From positions 620,001-684,000 of the forward strand of contig OZ023275.1 in the NCBI GenBank assembly GCA_964007475.1: a stretch of 64,000 bases of DNA. The letters run 5' to 3'. Numbering within the stretch: position 1 is the stretch's first letter; each line of letters starts with the position of its first letter. Made by a program: the position numbers and the translations under genes. The stretch is from Hybos culiciformis (lineage: Eukaryota > Arthropoda > Insecta > Diptera > Hybotidae). The notes under the pieces were generated by a model. The model had not been told where the DNA came from and did not search any database. It was given only the letters and a program-made list of their open reading frames with translations. Below, piece after piece: positions 23,755-36,539 of the stretch.

Positions 23755-26304
23755 CTTAAAAAACCAAAAAAAATAACCGAAGCTACATTATTATTCGTTT
23801 TTGTAATATCGTACTATCCAAAATAAAAAAAAAAAACAGCATAAAAAAGGTATAAACAATAATGAGGAAATCTTCTATTTTATAATTTGAATTTAAATAA
23901 AATTACATTCATTTTCAGAGATTGTACATAAGTTCAATCATGTCAACCTCATGCATTTTCTTCAAGGAAAAATCGTATTTTATTTCTCTTAATTTGATGC
24001 CTTGTTAACATCGTGAAAATAATATCATTTTCACACATTTCACAATCTAACGTTGAAGTAATTTTTTTTTTTTTTAATTTTTATAAAGTGAGATATGCAA
24101 AGATTTTTTTTTTTTCAGTTTCCTATCTGGTAAAAAAAAATATGGAAAATCAGCTTTTATGTCTTTTCACATTAATTTAATTTTCATATAATGGGTATAT
24201 TGAATTTTCTTTTCGAGATTTTGTAACAAAAGAAATGTACATATATATATTTTATATGGTGACGGTTGGTATTACATTTTTTACAAATATAATAATAATT
24301 TTAAAATATATTATTGAAAATGAAAAATTACTTTAAAAATTAAATATGTAGGTACATTTAAAAACTTTTTTTTTTTTTTGTTGGCTTACTTTGATATTTA
24401 CTAAAGCGGCAATTTGTAATAGAAACTTATAAATAAACAAATTATGAATTCGCTTTATTTCGTAATCACTTTTGTCTCAATAAAACAATATATAGCACTG
24501 ATGTGATCAATTTTAGGCTTTTTGTAACAATTTCTCTACTTTTTTTTCTTCTAAACTTATTTGATGTATTCATTAAAAATGTATTCATTAAAATATAATT
24601 TATTTATTTTTTTAATTTGTAAAATTTTTAAATTAAAGTTTTTAACTTTGAAAACTCTATCATAGTATATCCTATATGTAATCGGCTCTGTAAGTTTTTC
24701 AAATGCCCTTTTATTCCTCAGATACATTCAAATATAAAATGAAAAGAAAAGCAAATGATTCGTATAAAACTTATAGTCACAAAATTTTGGAATTTTTAAA
24801 AAATGTATGTAAAATCTGTGCGAATAAAAAAAAAAACATATTAAGAGATAGATTCCAAATTTATGGAAATTCTAACAAATCAAAAAGAAAATGTATGTAT
24901 GTACAAATGTTTTGAAAATTAGGTCAATTAACTGAAATGTCATTTTACAAACGCTGACAATTTCAAAAACTTTATTATAGACAATAAAAAAATAAAATAA
25001 AACCTTGTTTACGACGACATTCATTTAATTGCAGAAAAAAAAATATTGTTTTTTAAGAAATTAGCAGATTCAGTTGAAAACTTTTCTAAAAAAATTTTTT
25101 TTGTGCTGAAATGTTAAATGTCTTTCTTTTTGTGTTTTTTGTTGGTACGTTTCATGAAACTTTTTTATTTTTTTTTTTTGGGTACATGACCTAGTTCTGT
25201 AATTTTTTTTCCTTCTTGCAATTTTTATTACAACAAGTTCAATTTCAAAAACTCTTTTATGTTTCAAACTATTTTTATTTTTTAAATTGCAATCAAATTG
25301 CATTTTTCTTTGTGTTATATAGATAGAAAAAAAAATTACAATTTGCTCTTAAAACGATACTGTTGCACGAATTGAAAATTTATTACATTTTTAGACTATA
25401 GAAAATATTTTTACATTTCAAATGAAGTGAAATCTGTATTTCTTACATTACTTATTTTTTTCTTTTTCGGAAACACCTTTTTCTCTTTGATGTGAATAAA
25501 GGTTAATCTTGCTACAGTCATCCAATAGTTAGATTCAATCTATATATACATTATACATAGCAAGGAACGCAAGGAATATAGGTTGATTCTTAAAAACAAA
25601 ATTTTTAAGATATTTATAGAAATTTAATTTTCGAGAGTTAAGTTTTTTTAAGTAAGGACGAAAACAATTAATGTTGAAAATATTTAAAAATTGTTATTGC
25701 AATAATGTAAAATTTAATAATGGCATATTTTTGGAAATACTGTGTATGCAAACTAACTATATAGGGTTCAATAACCAATTTTTTATTCAATTAAGTTAAT
25801 AATACAAAAAAAAATCAGTACAATGAACGTATATAAGAGATTATTATGTCATCAAAAATGTATGGCAAAATTAAATATTTTCCTATTCTTTAAAATCCAT
25901 TGCTAAATTTCATTCAATTGATAATCCTCCAGAAAAATTTTATTCACAAATATAAACTTCTCAATCTCAATTATTAATTATTATTGTAGTTTTTAGTCAG
26001 GAAATTGATTTTTATTTTTAATTTTCAAAAAAATTTTTTCTCAAATTCACATAAATTTTAATGATTTAAATAAATTTTTACCTAAAAAAGAAATATCAAG
26101 TTTCTAAAGCAAGCCCGCAGATTCAAGTATGAGAAATCAAAGATTCATGAACATAATAAGGAAATAATATGATGTCTTCCGGCTAAAAATATTAAAATAA
26201 TAATAATATTAATTTTATTTTTCTAATATAGGTTCATTAAAATAAATCCAAATTTGGAATATTCAATCATTAAATAAGGCGGTAAATGAAGTAATTTTTT
26301 ATTT
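23755..26304. other. AT-rich stretch with ambiguous exon-like islands
   Basis: A GC-richer island at 23917-24065 is open in several frames on both strands (plus: acceptor TTTTCAG then 29 codons to TAA; minus: DCEMCENDIIFTMLTRHQIK... to TGA). It cannot be assigned. At 24722-24915 (+) a good acceptor (CTTTTATTCCTCAG) is followed by a Lys-rich frame (TFKYKMKRKANDSYKTYSHK...) to TGA, with a possible donor GTATGT. The rest is background. Confidence 0.4.
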
Positions 26305-26541
26305 TTAACTTCTTGAAAAATATACTTTTGTAAGAAATTCGGCATTATAGAATATTTCTTTCTTAAATTTAAATAATTTTTGAAAATAATATTCTATATT
26401 GGCTAAAAATAAATTATCATTATCTAATTTAAAAATCAAATAATTATTATTGCAATTTAAAAAAATAACATAATTATTTAAAGTATCAAAGCGCGAATTA
26501 TGGGCTTCGGAAATTATATTTAATGATTGCTTGTAGAACAT
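26305..26541 (-). CDS. ORF with possible second half of a galectin-like domain
   Basis: A 78-codon frame, ATG 26541 to TAA 26307-26305, with an AATAAA signal two bases after the stop. It lies in exactly the same frame as the ORF at 26779-27204 upstream on this strand, separated by 79 codons containing stops. The stretch FDTLNNYVIFLNCNNNYLIF followed by LDNDNLFLANIEYYF reads as alternating beta strands, spaced like the C-terminal half of a galectin carbohydrate-recognition domain. It may be an exon of the same gene or a remnant of a tandem second domain. The family call is pattern-based only. The diagnostic HFNPR and WG.EE residues are not seen. Confidence 0.33.
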   Translation of the reverse strand: MFYKQSLNIISEAHNSRFDTLNNYVIFLNCNNNYLIFKLDNDNLFLANIEYYFQKLFKFKKEIFYNAEFLTKVYFSRS

Positions 26542-26778
26542 TAAAAAAACCTCATTTTAATAATTTTTAAAGCCATTAACTGTAATTAAAAGTATGATAT
26601 CTGTAATTTTAATTGAATTTATTATAGTTATTGATTTAACTGTACTGTGTATTGTAAATACATTTACTTACATATTAAATTATGGTATAATGAAAATATA
26701 TAGATATTGATATAAATATTTAAAATTTAATTTTCTAGGAAAATTTATAAAATTTTAATTTTTAGGTTAATTGCCTAA

Positions 26779-27204
26779 TTAGCCTGAAACTATTATTTTA
26801 ATACTAGTTAGTTTATAACAAATATGTACAATATTATATTTATTTTCAATCAGGTACAAATATATTATTTCAAATAGTCTATTACATTTAAAAGGATAAA
26901 ACAGTGTTTCGGTTTGAAATATTATTTCTGTATACATGCAAATATTTGATGCTATAGTGAAATGTAATTCTTTATTCAAGAACTTATTTGAGATGTCTTT
27001 AATTTTTGGAATTGTTGTTTGGTCAAATTTAATTCGGTTAGTAACTAGATATACAATATTTTCATTGCAAGGATGGTAATTTCCTTCTACTAGCCCATTT
27101 GTCCAAAAGAAACTAAATACAACCACTTTTGAACGAAATAATTTTGCACTACCATATATATACATTTTATGTTTAAATCGATTTTTCCTCGTGTAGTAAT
27201 CCAT
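26779..27204 (-). CDS. 141-residue protein or exon with galectin-like layout
   Basis: Frame from ATG 27204 to TAA 26781-26779. At this base composition 141 open codons are very unlikely by chance, and Trp, Gly, Pro, Cys and Val are well represented. The order resembles a galectin beta-sandwich: MYIYGSAKLFRSKVVVFSFF (I.I.G...F.I.L strand pair), ENIVYLVTNRIKFDQTTI (position of the IALHFNPR..V strand), ELHFTIASNICMYTEIIF (F.I.I...F.I.V), and FYPFKCNRLFEIIYLYLI (F..R....I.YL.I). Key sugar-contact His/Asn/Trp residues are not preserved, so sugar binding is doubtful. There is no signal peptide, which fits galectins. It could have an unseen upstream exon. Coding is likely; the family is tentative. 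Confidence 0.45.
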   Translation of the reverse strand: MDYYTRKNRFKHKMYIYGSAKLFRSKVVVFSFFWTNGLVEGNYHPCNENIVYLVTNRIKFDQTTIPKIKDISNKFLNKELHFTIASNICMYTEIIFQTETLFYPFKCNRLFEIIYLYLIENKYNIVHICYKLTSIKIIVSG

Positions 27205-28599
27205 TAAGTATATAGACCAACATTTTTTTTTAAATTCATGTCAATAGATTGACATTAGTTTAGAAAAAAAAAAGAAGAGATATTAATATCCTTTTTTTTA
27301 TTTCACGTAAAAGATTATGGCCTTACAATAAAGAAGAATGCTTCAAAATTTATTGTGATTAAGCTTATACACATAGTATTATTACTGTGATGATGGATAC
27401 CAAAAAATAAAGACATAATTTGAATTAAACCATTTTTTGGATTTTGATATAATCTTTTTTTGCTTTTTTAGTAGATTTTTTTTATCATCTAGGGAAACAT
27501 AAATATTTAATGTTGAATTAGGGAGTCAAAAGAAATTGAACTTGGTATTTTTGAAAAAAAAAAATAAATAAATAAAAATAAATAATAATAACAATCACAA
27601 GCAGAAGAAAAGAAAAGCATAAACAAAAAAAGTGTTGATGATGAAAAAAAGAAAAAAAATATTCCTGGGAAAAATAATGGCATCATCAAGAATAAAAACA
27701 CAACCGTCATAATCACATTAATATCTCTCAGACAGGCTGCTGTTCGGAAATAAAACCTCACTTTTATTTTTTAACAAAAATATTGGTGAACCTTTCAGTA
27801 ACAGTATATTATATTTACTTCTATTCATAGAGAACTTACACTCACCATTTCTATAATGTTTAATATCCCATTCTTATCAAGCTTTTTTTTTTATACTTAT
27901 GCTTAAAATTTATTTCTTATTATAAGAATTTTTTTTTTTTTATTTTTTACTTTTTCTGTTTATGATGATTATTACCACCCAACTTAGTTTGTCAGAAATG
28001 AATTTTCACAGGAAGGAAGAAATATTTCTCTGGAAATTACTTTGAAATTGTTAGGATAAAATTTTAAAGAATGTCATCGTTATAGGTATATATGTGAGAG
28101 TTTTTTCATAGGTCTATTTTTTGGAAATTATAATTACAATTCAGACTATTTTGAATCACTTATGTTATGATATTTAAGAAGTTTGTGTATTCACATCTGG
28201 AATTATTATGATCAACACATTATAATAATAAGACAAAGAACTCTTCATATGTAGTGATTCTCGAGGCTAGAGTTATTTCGGATTCAAAACAAAACTAGTT
28301 AGTTATTATATAGTTAAGTTATTAAAATAAAATTTATTCATATTTTTGATAATTAAAGTTGAAATACTATTTTAAGTTAATAGTAAAAAAAAAGATTGTA
28401 GAAGACAAATTATAATTTTTGACTTTATTTATGTAACAATTAAATAACGATTATTATGGCATTTTACATTAAAATTATGACATAGGCAACTAATGAAAAT
28501 TTACCTTAAAAATTTTTTTTTTTTTTTAATAAAACATTTCCTTTTTTTATTTTTTTATATTACATACATATCTACATGAAATTTTTATCATCAAGCCGT
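27205..28599. other. AT-rich stretch without a supported gene
   Basis: A Phe-rich frame at 27507-27761 (-) is T-run translation. A donor GTGAGT on the minus strand at about 27844-27839 follows a short open segment (LDKNGILNIIEM) with a poor acceptor. At 28012-28059 (+) TTTTCACAG precedes 15 codons (EGRNISLEITLKLLG) and TAA. All are weak. Confidence 0.4.
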
Positions 28600-28742
28600 C
28601 TAGGGTCTGTATATCGTTATCTGTTTTGTTCTGTTTTTGTTTTGTTTCTTTTTTTTTTTTCTATGTTTTTCTGGTTTTGGGATCCTTTGGGGTGAAGGCA
28701 TTATTTCTTCTTGTCTGGGCATGTTAACGACATACAACACTA
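28600..28742 (-). CDS. candidate minus-strand terminal exon, basic/Pro-rich peptide
   Basis: A very strong acceptor (TTTTTTCCCTGCTTCTTTACCTAG) ends at 28743. After two carried-over bases the frame is open for 46 codons (VLYVVNMPRQEEIMPSPQRI, then a Lys/Arg/Gln-rich tail ending ITIYRP) to TAG 28602-28600. The plus strand is also open here, with a hydrophobic frame ending at a possible donor (ACTAG|GTAAAG), so the strand is uncertain. No partner exon was found. Confidence 0.22.
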
Positions 28743-31700
28743 CTAGGTAAAGAAGCAGGGAAAAAAATGTGAAAAAATAAATAAATAAACAACAAAAAAT
28801 AATGTGATTTTTATTTCAGTGAGCTTTTTTTTTTTTTTTTATTTTCTTCTAACAACTTTATAGAGACAAGGTTACATGATGAAGAAAAAAAAAAAACAAC
28901 ATGGCACTGAAATCGTTGTTAATGGAATTATTTGAAAATTCCTATAATATTTTTCTTCCTTTTTTTTTCTAAGATGTATTTTTTCACTGAAATAAAATGA
29001 AATATATGTATATATGTATTAAATTCTATGGGGAAAAGTTTCTCAAAGAAAAAGGTTCTAAGTGATTAAAGTTGATCACTTTATTTTAACACAGATTTTT
29101 ATTTATTTTTATTTTTTATTTTTTCTATTTTAACATTACATACATATTTGGGAAAATAAATTATATTTTTCTAAATGGAAATATTAAAAGAAGAAGAGAA
29201 AATAAAATTAGTTTTATGAAATGAAAAACCATTTCTAAAATTTTTATATATTGTAAATTTTATGAGTTTTCATTTTTATGCAGCCTTAAGTCTAAAAATA
29301 AAAGCCTTAAACTTATTATAAACTATTTTTAATTTATTATTTCATAAAAAAATATATGCTCAGTATGTTATAGACATAAAATCAGGTTTTGCAGAAGACA
29401 ATAATAAACACGTATTGCTTTAATTTCATTTTTAATTGTTGTTTATTACAAAAGAAGTTGGGCTCTTCAATTTTATTAATTATTAGACTTATTTTTTATC
29501 TTTATTCTTTTATGCGGTATCCCGAAAAAATATATGCTATTAAATTTTTTTAAACATTATAAAATATATTTATAAATCGATAATTTTTAAGTTTGATTTT
29601 TTTCGATTTGGGTAATTAAAATAAAATTATAATATACAAAAGAATTATAAATTTTCTGATCAAATATTTTTTTTTGTTCTGTCCTTATTATGCTTGAAAA
29701 CATTTTCTTAAATCTCTTTGAAAATATAAAAAAAAAAATAAAATAAAAATAAAAAAATTCTTGATAACAAAATTTAAACAGACATAGAAAGTAGAAAAAG
29801 AATCCATAAAATATTATAACCAGGAAATTAAATATATAACTTCGGAAAGGACTTAGTGTCATTTTCAAAATCAACTTTTTTGTTCAATTTGACTCAAAGG
29901 AATCATTGAACGAATTAAGGTTAAATTATATACCTTTTTTTTTGTCTTATTAAAAGTTTGGGAAAAACTTTCATTTAATATTTTTTGAAGACTATTTAAT
30001 ATAAAAACCATTATACTTATTTTTAAATGATATAAAAATTGTTGCAATATGTATAATAGAGGTAGGTACATACTTAAATTAAATTAGTTGCATATTACCA
30101 TTATTCAAATTTAGGAACTATAAGGAAATTGATTTTAAAAATGCGATTATGTGTATTTAATTTTAAAAACATTTTGTTTCTTGATAAGAAGTAAGATTTG
30201 AGGTTTTATTTTTTATTAAGTTTTCGTCGATTAGGAGATGATTTTTTTTTTTTCTTTTTGGAATTCAATTAAAGCCAAATTTAAGAAAAACTAGTCGAAA
30301 AATATTAATTTTCTTAAATTATTATGCCGATTACCAAATTCTTGGTCAACAAAAGTGACATCCAAGTATTTAAACTCTAATTTTATATTATTTTTAAGTT
30401 TTCAATATGCGCTTGCCAAATAAAAATATGTTAACGTTTTCTGCTAACTACAGTATTAAGTATATAAATGATTGAACACTAGAAGAAATTAATTGTGTCA
30501 CTTGAAACAAATTGAATCAATTACAAATTTGAAAATATTATGCTGCTTTAAGCAAAGAAAGAAATGAAAAATGATTACTCAAAGATTTCAGAGATATGAG
30601 AACAAAATATCACAAAAATATTTAAACTTTCTTTCTGTTTTTTTTTTTTTTGTGAAAGTTTTCCTTATTTAATGATTAAATGATATAACTTTTAGGATTT
30701 CGTTTTCTGTATACAGTGCTTTTTCGCCCCCATTTTCCAATTTCGGAAAAACTTATAGAGGAATTAAATACATAACGAAATTTTCTCTGAAAAAAAAATA
30801 AGATGTAAAAGAAAATGAAAAAAAGAAGAAAAAATAATAAATTCCGTTTAATTTTAATGATGAATGATTTTCATTTAAAAAGGAAAATCTTCTAAATTGT
30901 ATACGCTGGAAAAAGGCATAAGATTTTAAGATTTGAAAATCCTTAGAAAATGACAAATTGGAGTTTCGTGAGGTAAAAATAAAAATAAAAAAATAACTTA
31001 AGTATAATATTTAAGGATTACATGAAAAGTTCAAGGAAAACATTATTTAGATTTTGAAATTGTAAAAAAAAAAATAAATATTTCTTTTTTTTAAACTTTG
31101 AAGGAATGTGTTTATTTTCTAAAAAAAAGAAAGAAGGATAATTCCCAAATGATCATTTTGCCTAAATTTACATGAAAGTGAAAAAAGTTTAAATTTTCAA
31201 ATTTCAAGGGATGAATTAAAATGTGGAAACAGATTCTTTAAACCTTTGCATAAAATAAAATCAATAAATATTAACATACATAATATATATTATTATGTAT
31301 AACAATATTATTTTCCATTTTAGTTTTAAATTTAATTGGTAATGAAAACGATTTTCAAAGACTTAGATTCCAATAAAAAAAGAAAAACACTTAAATTATT
31401 GCCCAGTCAGTGGTAATATTTTTGTTAAGGATCTTAAACTATATGTTAATAAAACATAACACATCTGTCATAAACAGCATGTTCTTGTCATTATCAAAAG
31501 AAATAAATTTATAATTATAGTATACAAATGTTAAAATGATTCTTGTAATCATCTATATTTCCTTCTAGCTCAGAACTATATTATAGTGGATGTGGTTAAT
31601 AGCAATTTCATAAACTACTTCAAAATTATTATTTATACAAACGAAAATCCTGTTCTCATTTTTTTATTATCATTTATTTTAAAGAAAATCATGCATTTTT

Positions 31701-34700
31701 ATTTTATTTTTTTTATTTTTTTTTCAAAACGAAGAAAAAAAAAATAATCGAATTCAAGTATCCCAGACGGATTTTCCATCCAAGAAGATCATTATTTTAT
31801 ATTTTTCTCTAAAGAAAATTAATAGATTTTTATTTCATTTTTCTTGGCGAGAGAAAAAAGTATATTCTAGTTATATTATGTATATATATTGATTATTTTT
31901 GATTAAATTTTCTTCTTCCATTTAGAACTTTGAAGGAACTATAGTATACCTACCTACATATAATAAGAAATCTTAAAGTATAAATAAAAAATGAAAAATC
32001 CTTACCTATTGAGAATCATTTTTCAATCTAAAATACACAAATAATATATAGATTTGTGTACTTATATAAATATTATGTGTATTTCTCTATATCGGAAGAA
32101 GGAAATTTTGAAAAGAAAATGTAAAGTAGTTGTGGCCTTGCATCCTTCGCATTTTATTGTAACAAATTTTTATTATTCTTTTTTTCATGAAAATTAAAAA
32201 ATTTCTAGAATTTCTTGAATAAAATACTTCTTTTTTTTTATTCAAGATTGTATTAAAAATCCTTGAGGAAAATTATGATGCAACTTTACTGTTAAAAGTT
32301 CTGCAAAAAATAAAATTAAAATTAAAAGAGAATATCAAAAAAAGGAAAGTTCAAATTGTCATAACAATAAGAGGAATGCCCAAATGTCCTTTAACTTTAA
32401 GTTTATAATATTTGAATTGGAATTACGTAAACTGACTTAAAGAAAAATAAACTCAAGTAAATATCGAGGGTTTTACAATGAAAAATTAATTTAAATAATA
32501 CCAGATATTTTGTACCAATCTTCTGTCAATAAAATTTTTTTTTTTTTTTAAGATAATGGTAATCATTTTTTTTCATAATTTTTATCCAGAAATAATTGAA
32601 AATACCTTAATTTTTAGTATTTAAAGTCGAATTCTAAATCCATATATGAAATACCTTTAATTTTGGCTCAGGAAAAAATTTATATATATATTTTATCTCT
32701 GTGTGTGTATGAGGAGTTAAAAAATTTCGAAACTATATGAAATAACGAAACCTTTTTAAGAATAATTTCGAGTTTTACATTTCTATGACATTATTGGTAT
32801 TTTGTACATAAATAATTTATTTTTTATATTCTTTAAAACTAAAAATATAATTAGTAAGTTATAAGCTTTTTCAGGGCAAAATTTAAAAAAATTAAAACCG
32901 AAGGAAAATTCTTTTTCCTTGGAAATTTTTATTAGGGAAAATTTTTAAGTGATTTTATGCTTTGTTAATAATAAATAATAATATTTCATCATTGTGCTTC
33001 ACTTTAGGCGATTCTATTATTTTTAAACCAATCACAATAGCCACTTCTTTTGGGATGGCCTAAAAAACATAAAAAAATTTGAAAAATCTCCTTAAATATT
33101 CAATAGGTAGGTACTTAATGTTTTATACAGTTATTTTTAATTTTTCCCATTTTATTTTTCCAATTTTTTTTTTTTTTTCGAAAAGATTTTTTATTATTAT
33201 TATCATTATTATGTTTCTTTTTCTTTGGATTTTTGAAATTTTCTTTATAAAGAAACAAAAAAAAAAAACAAAATGTTTTTGAAATAAAATTCAAGAAAAT
33301 TTAAAAGAAGAAGAGTGGACATCTAATGAATTTTGTGTAGAAAAAAATAAAATAAAATTGATAATAATAATATTCTGCTGTTCTGCAGTAAATTTTAAAG
33401 TATTTTGCATATATATTTTTCTTTTAGTTTTCCTTGAAATTAACTATTTGAAATTCAAGGAATTAAATTTATTATGTTGGCATTAAGTAAAGTATAGTTA
33501 AACCCACGACGTCACTAAATGTCTGTGATATATTTTTGGTTCAAGGATAAATTGTTGAAATTCTTCTACTGAAAAATTCTTGTTACAATATCCTTATTGT
33601 TAATTAAGTTTAAAAAGTTTTGATATAATTTTTAATTTTTACAAATAATATTATTATAGTCGGTTATAATATGTATTATAGTAGAAATGTTGAGTAAAGC
33701 ATATTTTTGTAGTTAGTTACATTAACATGAATCAAAATTTAACATTCATACGCAAAAGGTTATCAGTTATTTTAAATATAACTTTATTAATATATTAAAA
33801 TACTTTACCAACGAAACACTATTCAAAGTAAACTATGTTGATAGCTCGTGGCTATATTAAATTTATGAAACTTTAAAAAAAATTTCCTTCTAGCTTTCTA
33901 AGGAATTAAATTTGCATAATAGAAAAGTAAAATATTTTTCTTTGGCAAACTTATAAAACATTATATTTTATATTTCTCTTGGACTTTTCTTCTGATTTCT
34001 TCCTGCTTCTGTTATTTTTTTGTTTGTTTTTTATTATTATATACATTTATTTATTTTTTTTTAACAAAATACTATTATATCATTCGTTAGACTTTTATGC
34101 TTATTTCATTTTAGAAACAAAATCTGAGATTTTTGGCTCAACCAATTATAATGTAAGCCGAAAATATTCCCATATATTTTCTTAATTAAATTTAATAATT
34201 TTTCGTTGATCTAATGAAAATTATAAATTATGAAATTTCAGTATGAATCCTTACCCTGCTTTTCAGTGAAAAAGCTAAATTAAATAAACTTATTAACTAT
34301 TTTGACAAAATTAAAATTTAAACACTTAGATCAAATTAATAACTGAAAAAAAGTTTGAAATTGAACTCTAGGCAGAATACGCCGCAAAAAAATTGCAATA
34401 TCATTCACAATTATGATCGATGAAACTATTTGTTGCAAAAGTTTATGCATAATATTTGGATGAAGTGCATAAAATGTTACAAATTATTTGTAACCATATA
34501 TTTAATAAATATTTAAAAATATTAATTAGTAAATTTAATTTTTATAAAGTTGATAAAATTAGATATTTTTACATAAAGAATAAAAAAGTAATTGAAGCTA
34601 TGCATGAAAATTGAGAGTATAGCAAATTTAATTAATTTACATGCAGTTAAATAATAATATTGCTTTAAAAAAATAAATTTTAACGTTATATTCGTAAAGA

Positions 34701-35088
34701 ACTGAAATGATATAAAAATAAAACTTTTTATATTTAACTTCGTTGTTATAAAATATTGGTAGCTTTTTGTTACTTCTCTCTCTAAAACATGTTAAATGAA
34801 AATAATGCACAGAAAAATATAAGAATAACGTTTTCATTTAGCAGCGTTATTATAATGTTTGCTAGCTATATAGCAAATGGTCTGCAGTGTAATATTTTTC
34901 TTTCAAATTATAATAATTTTTTTTTTATCACGACGACTGTAAATATTATTTTTCTTTATGAACCATCAGGGATGTTTATGATGCTGGGTTTTCTATTTTT
35001 CTTGAAAATCTTATTCTGTTATTATAATTTTTTTTTATTATTATTATTATTATGTTATATGTTCAAAAAAAGAGAATATTTTTCAAAG
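28743..35088. other. AT-rich stretch without a supported gene
   Basis: Mostly homopolymer-rich background. At 33008-33063 (+) a good acceptor (GTGCTTCACTTTAG) precedes 17 codons (DSIIFKPITIATSFGMA) and TAA. On the minus strand near 33524-33474 a CACAG acceptor precedes TFSDVVGLTILYLMPT and TAA. Neither has a partner exon. The open frame from 34789 to 35088 is Phe/Leu-rich and is probably intronic run-in to the exon at 35089. Confidence 0.4.
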
Positions 35089-35175
35089 AAAAATAAAAGG
35101 GAAATGATTCCTGATGGACAAGAGTATAGAGTTGAGTTTTTGATAACTTTATTCAGGGGAAAAATTATTCAAGTG
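35089..35175 (+). CDS. candidate internal exon, phase-matched to 36429-36539
   Basis: The acceptor TATTTTTCAAAG (35077-35088) follows a TTA/T-rich tract. The exon is in phase 0 (KNKREMIPDGQEYRVEF then LITLFRGKIIQV) and ends at the donor GTG|GTATAC (35175/35176). The frame continues open upstream, so the true 5' edge is uncertain and a Phe/Leu-rich extension to an ATG at 34789 cannot be excluded. Joined to the next exon it reads GKIIQV-ECNYPK in a consistent phase 0. The strand pattern PDGQEYRVEFLIT resembles the C-terminal half of a galectin-type beta-sandwich, but this is only a suggestion. Confidence 0.4.
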
Positions 35176-36428
35176 GTATACTTTTTTTTAAAACTTAAAA
35201 AATCTTTATATTTTAGCGTTTTTATATGTATACATTTATGTTATATTCATTGTAGCATTTTATTTATTTTATTTCTCTAAGAATAACTATTATTTAACTA
35301 ACCGGCATAATTTCATAATTTACATTTGGGGAAAAGTATACATATTTTAAAATAAAATGTCAGATTTACGACGATATATATATATATATTAGATACATTA
35401 TATAATATAAAACATAGCCAAAAGGAAAAACTTAAACAATAAAAACATTAAAATTATTATTAATTAAGTTATTAAAAAAAAAAAAAATTATAAAAGAATT
35501 AAACAAAAGGAAATGTTAAAGAATAATATTTGAATAAATAATTTAATTTAGAAATTTTTACTAGTCCGGATATTAAATTAAACTTATTATTACATTTTTC
35601 TTCAAAATGTTATTCAATTAAACTTAAGCACCAGAACCAGGAGAAAAGAACTATGCAGAACAGTTTACGTTTACTCCTTTTTTTATAATGTTCTATGCTT
35701 TTTTATATATATTTTATTTTTTATGTTAACAACATAGAAATATTTGGCCAAATTAAATATTGATTTTTAATATTTTCTAAGGATTACAGAACTAACACCG
35801 ACATTATTATTGCTTGAAGAAAAATTAATATAATTATTAACTCTTACGTACATATATAAATTTATCATAATATTACTTTGTATCTTTTAAGAAAATATGA
35901 AATGTTATTTTTCTATATTTATTTGTATTGATGATGTTTATTATTTTTATGTAAATAAAAGGAGTCAATAATCAAATATCAAATTTATCATAGGAAATTA
36001 AAATAAATCAAAGAACTTTCACAATACTAACTAAATATTAAGATAACATAATTTTATTATCTTATACCTTAAAGATTTAATAACTTTAATATAGATATAA
36101 TAGTAATATGAAGGCCTCTAAAAAATCGTATACCTACCATTATCTACAATAAAATATAGATGTTTATATAATGTTTAATTTAAATTAATATTATTTCAAA
36201 TACTTAATTTATTTTAACTCCCATTCATTTCATTATATTGGTAGATAATGAAAAAACAGATTATGTATATTGTAAATATGTACAACTTCATTGGGAAATA
36301 TAAAAATCAGTTAATTAATTGTATACTGTTAAATTTAATACCCTTAAAATTTTTATTGCATTTTCATGTACATAAATATATATGATTATATTAACTTTTG
36401 TTTCTTTATTTATTTTTTATTTTTTTAG

Positions 36429-36539
36429 GAATGTAATTATCCAAAGACTGCTTCAAATTATTTAGTTCATTATCATGTTTACAATGATGGTAATCAAATT
36501 GATGATGTTACAGCTGCCATTTTACTAAATATGTATTAG
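36429..36539 (+). CDS. terminal exon partnering 35089-35175
   Basis: The T-run ending TTTTTTAG (36421-36428) is a strong acceptor. Thirty-six codons follow in phase 0 to TAG 36537-36539: ECNYPKTASNYLVHYHVYND, then GNQIDDVTAAILLNMY. The other two frames stop early. GC content and residue use are well above background, and AATAAA sits at 36565-36570, 25 bases past the stop. The base after the stop begins a donor-like GTCAGT, so a 3'UTR intron is possible. The family is not established. The layout would fit the final strands of a galectin-like lectin domain. Confidence 0.52.
   Translation, partial: ECNYPKTASNYLVHYHVYNDGNQIDDVTAAILLNMY

Noticed and set aside
25070..25303. 77-codon Lys-rich minus frame
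   Set aside because: Built on A-runs, no context; length expected by chance at this base composition.
27507..27761. 84-codon minus-strand frame
   Set aside because: Almost entirely Phe/Leu/Ser from T/A runs, with no splice or start context.
29587..30071. Two adjacent minus-strand frames of 95 and 66 codons
   Set aside because: Phe/Tyr/Lys/Ile composition matches background; no exon signals and no GC rise.
34789..35088. ATG-led extension of the exon at 35089
   Set aside because: Mostly Phe/Leu/Ile from T-runs and TTA repeats; more likely intron that happens to be open.
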